A stretch of DNA of 64,000 bases from Physella acuta (Eukaryota > Mollusca > Gastropoda > Physidae). A model generated the notes under the pieces. That model was not told the DNA's origin and did no database searches. It saw only the letters and a list, made by a program, of their open reading frames with translations. Numbering within the stretch: the stretch's first letter is position 1; each line of letters opens with the position of its first letter. Below, one piece after another: positions 59,682 to 64,000 of this stretch. Both the position numbers and the translations under genes were made by a program. The stretch is from contig NW_026733049.1 of assembly GCF_028476545.1 (NCBI RefSeq), forward strand, positions 323,001 through 387,000. The letters are read 5' to 3'.

Positions 59682-62009
59682 TAGGGAGTACTGATGTTCT
59701 ATTAAAAAGGAGGATCGGGTACTCTAAACCTTACCCAAACTCCGACGCCAACTTTACTATTAGCAAAATGTATTGCCCTGCCAACGAAGATGGTATTAAC
59801 CTATCTTCCAACAATCTTCGACTTACTGAGGCCATGTAGCATCGTGTTAAGACGCTACCCGTTTGTTTTTACCAGACGTATACAAAGGCTAAACCACATA
59901 AATGTATGTTTTACAAATACATAGGCGCAGATCTCAACACTGACATAGGCGTAGGCCTTAACACTGATCCCCCACCACATGATTTGGCAATACAAAAATA
60001 TTTGTTAAATTAAGCCTTTACTACTTACGGGTAAGTTTACATTGCTAATTACTTGTATATAAACACGAATCATTTAATGTATACTATCAAGTCTACTTAC
60101 AAGAATGGTTTTATTTATACTTCAGGAATTCATAAAAGGTAACGATTTAATTAAAGAGACACAAATCTCTAAACACGTTAACTGTTTATACATTGTGTAT
60201 ATCCGTTTGTGGCTAATCTTAATACGGGTGGTCTAAAGACTAAAACTTTCCACTGTTTTCTTTAGTTATACTTACTATAGTATCCTGTTCAAGAGTATAA
60301 CATAGCCTAAATAAGCGACTTTACAGGTAAGCATGGACTAACGCAGTATGGTGATTAGAATCAGTTGTATGATAATAACCACAAACCCTAATAGGCTACA
60401 ACAGCCGTTAACTTAAGCCTTCGGAGGACCTGGGCCTACTGTAGGCTTGTCTATGCCTTATAAATGCTTTATTATTTGCTTACTTTGAAGCCAATGAAGG
60501 GGAGGGGAGACACTTAAATTTCCGGGATGGGGTCCGACACTAGTTAAAGTAGCCATTTTCTACATAATTTTTTTTTCAATTTTCATTTCGGTTTTTTTGT
60601 GGTAGGGGGTTTACTTTGTTCGAGGCTGTAGTCCCATCCTCCCCCCCCCCCTACACACACACACACCGATAAGATACTTGAAAGAAATTCTGAAAAAGAC
60701 CACATGTCCTCCTACTGCAACTTATAGAAAAAAACATAATTTAATAATCTCTCACATTGCTTTAAGTTTTACAAATACCGTGACAGTATTTAAATTCTTA
60801 ACTTAAAACAAAAATAATTGTAATCTCTTATTTTACCTTCAATCCTGTAATAAATAACCGAAGTAATTAAATCTACTCTTACCTACTCGTCAAGAAAAAG
60901 ACATCAAATTAAAATTTAAAAACTTATAATATCTGCGACTCAATCGAACAGAGCTCTACAACCGCGGAGTCAAAAGATGTACTAGTCCACCTATCCACAT
61001 AAACACATTTATAAGTAGGGCTGACAAAAGGTAAACAATACAATTAATTTCCGGTGACTTCCGGAACTCAGCTCCCTACACAACACTAGCGCGGGCGGCA
61101 GTAGCCTCAAGATGGCTCAAGTACTTAGGACCTTTTGACCTCTGTTTTCACTGCTGCTCATGACCTACTTAGAAACAAATTCTCAGTAGTAAAGAGGATG
61201 CAGCGATCACAATTAATCTTTGGCGGCGGAAATATTTTTTTCACCGATGCATAATTAAACACAACCGGTTTCGTTGAAATAAAATACACTAAACTTCAGG
61301 TTCCAGTGTTAAGTTAACGCCGACCAGCTCCATGTTACCTGCTTTGATTGATTCTAACCCTGAAGGTCCCACGTCTTTAGCTGGCCAATCCTTTAATTAA
61401 ATGACTTGTTTTTATCTCAAATATTTTTCTTAAAATTAATTGACTGTCGAATACACGTAATAACCTTTGAGACTTCAACTTCGCAAGTCACCAACAAACC
61501 TTCAAATAGTTGATACTTCAATTTAGAAACGTGCAAACCCCCACTCCCTTTTCTTATATCCACCCATTTACGCATTTTTGTTCAGTATAACAGGACCCTC
61601 ACTGACTAATAATAAACTCTCACATCTAAGTTTAAAGACACTGAACTTACCCTTCCAAAATAAAAGTGTTTTTTCGTAGGGTTGTTACACGTTAGCCTAT
61701 CACTGAACAGATTTTAGGCCCTCGAATCCATCTTTTATATCTTGTTGACGGGATATTTGAATATTTACATCGTCATGCCCGGATGTGGGATGATGGGAAT
61801 AAAAATAAAACTCCAACCTAATTAAGAATTTCATTTTCTCACGGGCTTGATTCGTTCGTGCAGTTGTGTGTGAGTAACTCAAAAAGTCCGTTTTGACAAA
61901 GTATGAGCAGTATTTCTATTTATATCTCGTAAATTTTTTTTGGTTATAAAGTAAGTAAAAAATGTACTGTTGGTGTTGCTTCCACGAGAAGGCAAGTATC
62001 ACACATGAG
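59682..62009. other. Upstream region of lectin B, no gene seen
   Basis: No frame with domain signals. The promoter and untranslated first exon of lectin B should lie here or beyond, unplaced. CpG is somewhat less depleted between 60950 and 61400. Confidence 0.4.
60490..60692 (+). mobile_element. Degraded G-tract MITE remnant
   Basis: G-rich left part, a short AT core with ATTTCATTTCG, a C run and a right end ACTTGAAAGAAATTCTG. No clear target duplication; assignment rests on the pattern only. Confidence 0.4.
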
Positions 62010-62225
62010 TAGGTGAAGTAGAGTTCATCTTTTTTAATACCCTCGGCATATAGGGGATAGTGTGGTCGGCACTATGCCCAGCCGCTTTAGTTTCTCTAAG
62101 GTGAGCCAGGTACCCATCAGAGTTGTATCGGCACAGGGGCGTCCTACAGACTCGAGCCTAAGATCCAAACTTGAGACTTCGGGTTATCAGTCGTTAGCTC
62201 TACCATTCGACCACACCGTCGCTAA
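62010..62225 (-). mobile_element. SINE with tRNA-Ser-like head and conserved body
   Basis: On the minus strand: head GTGTGGTCGAATGGTAGAGC with an ACTGATAA loop, then body phrases GGGTACCTGGCTCACC and GGGCATAGTGCCGACC ending near CATATGCC-like sequence. The body is shared with 56860-57000 and 11650-11760. Confidence 0.65.
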
Positions 62226-62383
62226 ATAACAGCCGTCTCATAACAAAATCCTGCCTGCCCAACTGATAACACCTCTTGTAAAATACTCGGACCTGATTAA
62301 GATCACAACAAATCTAAAGCAGCTAAATCTAATTGAGCGTTTCCTTAGTAAATAAATATGGTCTTAGATCTGATGGTCCAGAG

Positions 62384-62590
62384 CAGGGGTCGGCAACCTG
62401 CGGCTCGCGAGCCGCATGCGGCTCCCTTGATATCAAGATGCGGCTCTCCAGCTCCTTGCACAAATACTAATAATCTTAATCAAAAGATAAAATATTTGAA
62501 ATAAAAAAATGTTAGTGGCTCTTTAAAACCAGGGAAATTTTGAAAATTGTAACTTTTGGCTCTTCCGCTTCAAAAGGTTGCCGACCCCTG
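62384..62590 (+). mobile_element. hAT-like MITE with CAGGGGTCGGCAACCT ends
   Basis: Ends CAGGGGTCGGCAACCTG and AGGTTGCCGACCCCTG, exact 8-bp duplication GTCCAGAG (62376-62383 and 62591-62598). The termini are of a kind widespread in animal genomes. Confidence 0.9.
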
Positions 62591-62880
62591 GTCCAGAGGG
62601 ATATAAAACCAACAGCTGTTAATTTTAAGATCTAACCGGAAGTCCTGGCATGAACAGTAAATGTCGGATCTTGAATTCTTTTGCTAGTTGTCCCATGCCA
62701 TGTGTGGGGAAGAAAGTACTTTCTTTTATCCCAGTCCTTTAGCCGGTATGAGGTCAACTAAATAACATAAGCAACCCGATGTACGGCACTCTTCGTGGAC
62801 TACACGTGTGGGTGGGGGGGGTTGGGGGGGGGGGGGGGGGTTGGGATGATCGAACTGTGTCCTTTGAAAAAAGCCAAAAG

Positions 62881-63291
62881 TAGAGTTTTTTTTCCAGACA
62901 TTTTCTTCGAGGGGGAGGGGGGCGCACTCAGTGTTTCTTCCAGACTTTTTTCTCCGGGGGGTGGGGGGGCACTTGAAATTTTCGGGGGGGGGGGGGGGGC
63001 GGTAGGATTTTTTATCGGGGGGGGGGGGTGAACACTATTAAAAGTATATATTTTCTATATAAATTATATAAATTTCATTTCGTTCGGGGGAACGGTAGAA
63101 TTTTTTCGGGGGGGGGGGGGGGTGCTTTGCCCCCCCCCCCGAAGAGATGCCTATAAGAAACTCTGGGCGCACTTGAAACGAAAGGGGCACTGAAAATTTC
63201 CAGGGGTGGGCGCACATAGGGTAAAGAATATATTTTCTACATTTTTTTTTCTATTTCTCTTCCCCCCCCCCCCTTCTTTAAAGAAACTTTG
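62881..63291 (+). mobile_element. Diverged G-tract MITE, host of the nested copy
   Basis: Worn left end (AGAGTTTTTTTTCCAGAC) and right end (TAAAGAAACTTTG) with G and C runs inside. Interrupted by the younger insertion at 62929-63165. Confidence 0.5.
62929..63165 (+). mobile_element. G-tract hAT-like MITE nested in an older relative
   Basis: Ends CAGTGTTTCTTCCAG and AAGAAACTCTG, exact 8-bp duplication GGCGCACT (62921-62928 and 63166-63173). It sits within a more diverged element of the same type running from about 62881 to 63291. Confidence 0.88.
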
Positions 63292-63856
63292 ACCATATGC
63301 AAGTCTAAACATTTAAAACTGAAGTTTTTGATATTTTAAAAACAATCTCACCCATCCCTAAATAAACCCCTTAACAATAACAGTTTCACTAATCGTATTT
63401 CATTGCATGTGTCAGAGTGAGCAGTTTCAAGTGACACCGGATGTGACCTTTTGGAACAAAACAAAACACCAACTAGTTTTCCACTTTGAAAAAAAAAACT
63501 GAGTTTAGCTCACGTGACATGCATGAGGGAGATGAAAACATGTATTAATTTTTATGTGTGTGTCAATTATTTTTGTTTTATTAGCGTTTACTAGTTTTCA
63601 CAACGTCTTAAAATACTTTACGATATTTCACCAACAAAATCCCGATATCTCACCAACAACATCACGATATTTCGACACACACAAAAAAAATATATTTCGA
63701 CAAAAAATATTTTGTACCCTTGCATTAATTTGTTTCGATATTTTTTTTCAAGCTTCCTCTACACACCGGGTGCGATTTAGAAGCAGGTACTTAAAACAGC
63801 ACGACCTAGCAATGACCTCAGTGTGACCTGACTTTGACCTCCAAATGACCTACAAG

Positions 63857-64000
63857 CAGAGTTTCTTTTAGACAGTTTTCTCCTGGGGAAGGGTGCTGCC
63901 CCTTAAAACGTTAACTCAATAGTTGAAGTATTATTTTCGATTTTTAAAAAAAAAATGTCTTGTTCTATTCTACGCTACTTAGAAAAGCTTGCTAAATCAA
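63857..64000 (+). mobile_element. Left end of another G-tract MITE relative, cut by window end
   Basis: CAGAGTTTCTTTTAGACAG followed by TTTTCTCCTGGGG matches the left end of the family; the right end is not in the window. Confidence 0.45.

Overview
The window looks like nuclear DNA of a lophotrochozoan animal, most likely a gastropod mollusc (inference). The reasons are AT-rich introns with GT/AG and GC/AG boundaries, a TTAGGG-type repeat, tRNA-derived SINEs, a non-LTR element of the type common in snails, and many short hAT-like elements. No bacterial, organellar or viral gene is visible.

Positions 1-50025 hold three tandem copies of one 12-exon gene for a glycine-rich domain-containing protein (GRDP, DUF1399 family). 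Copy 1 (1-7502) enters the window in exon 3. Copy 2 (14668-23352) is complete and predicts 841 residues. Copy 3 (33629-41986) is complete through exon 11 but has a shifted frame in its last exon. Paralogous flanks are shared between the copies, so the duplicated unit can be delimited: a 3' break near 50025, and junctions near 11338 and 26397. All copies share paired WHxH motifs, a GC-AG intron 8 and a last exon made of a coding Gly/Cys repeat. They differ by transposon insertions, several with exact 8-bp target duplications and a preserved empty site in a sister copy. Copy 1 has a G-tract hAT-like MITE inside exon 6. Copies 2 and 3 share two insertions that copy 1 lacks, so they are probably sisters.

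Copy 3 is swollen by a 2.7-kb inverted-repeat element carrying other elements, a 1.9-kb hAT-like element, an internally deleted LINE and a 3.2-kb inverted-repeat element.

Positions 50026-64000 are single-copy flank with two minus-strand paralogues (51020-52240 and 57883-59121) encoding type II membrane C-type lectins. Each has a long tyrosine-rich cytoplasmic tail with a conserved acidic-Tyr-x-x-Leu motif, one membrane span and one C-terminal lectin domain with EPS and WND motifs. They look like cell-surface glycan receptors able to signal. Between and beside them lie an interstitial telomere-like array framed by short inverted repeats, a 37-bp minisatellite that grew out of the second lectin's stop-codon region, tRNA-Ser-like SINEs and more MITEs. 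The 59.7-64 kb end shows no gene.

The lectins and the GRDP copies do not obviously act together. The main interest is recent gene copies and receptor genes being reshaped by MITEs and by minisatellites that start on gene-boundary signals.
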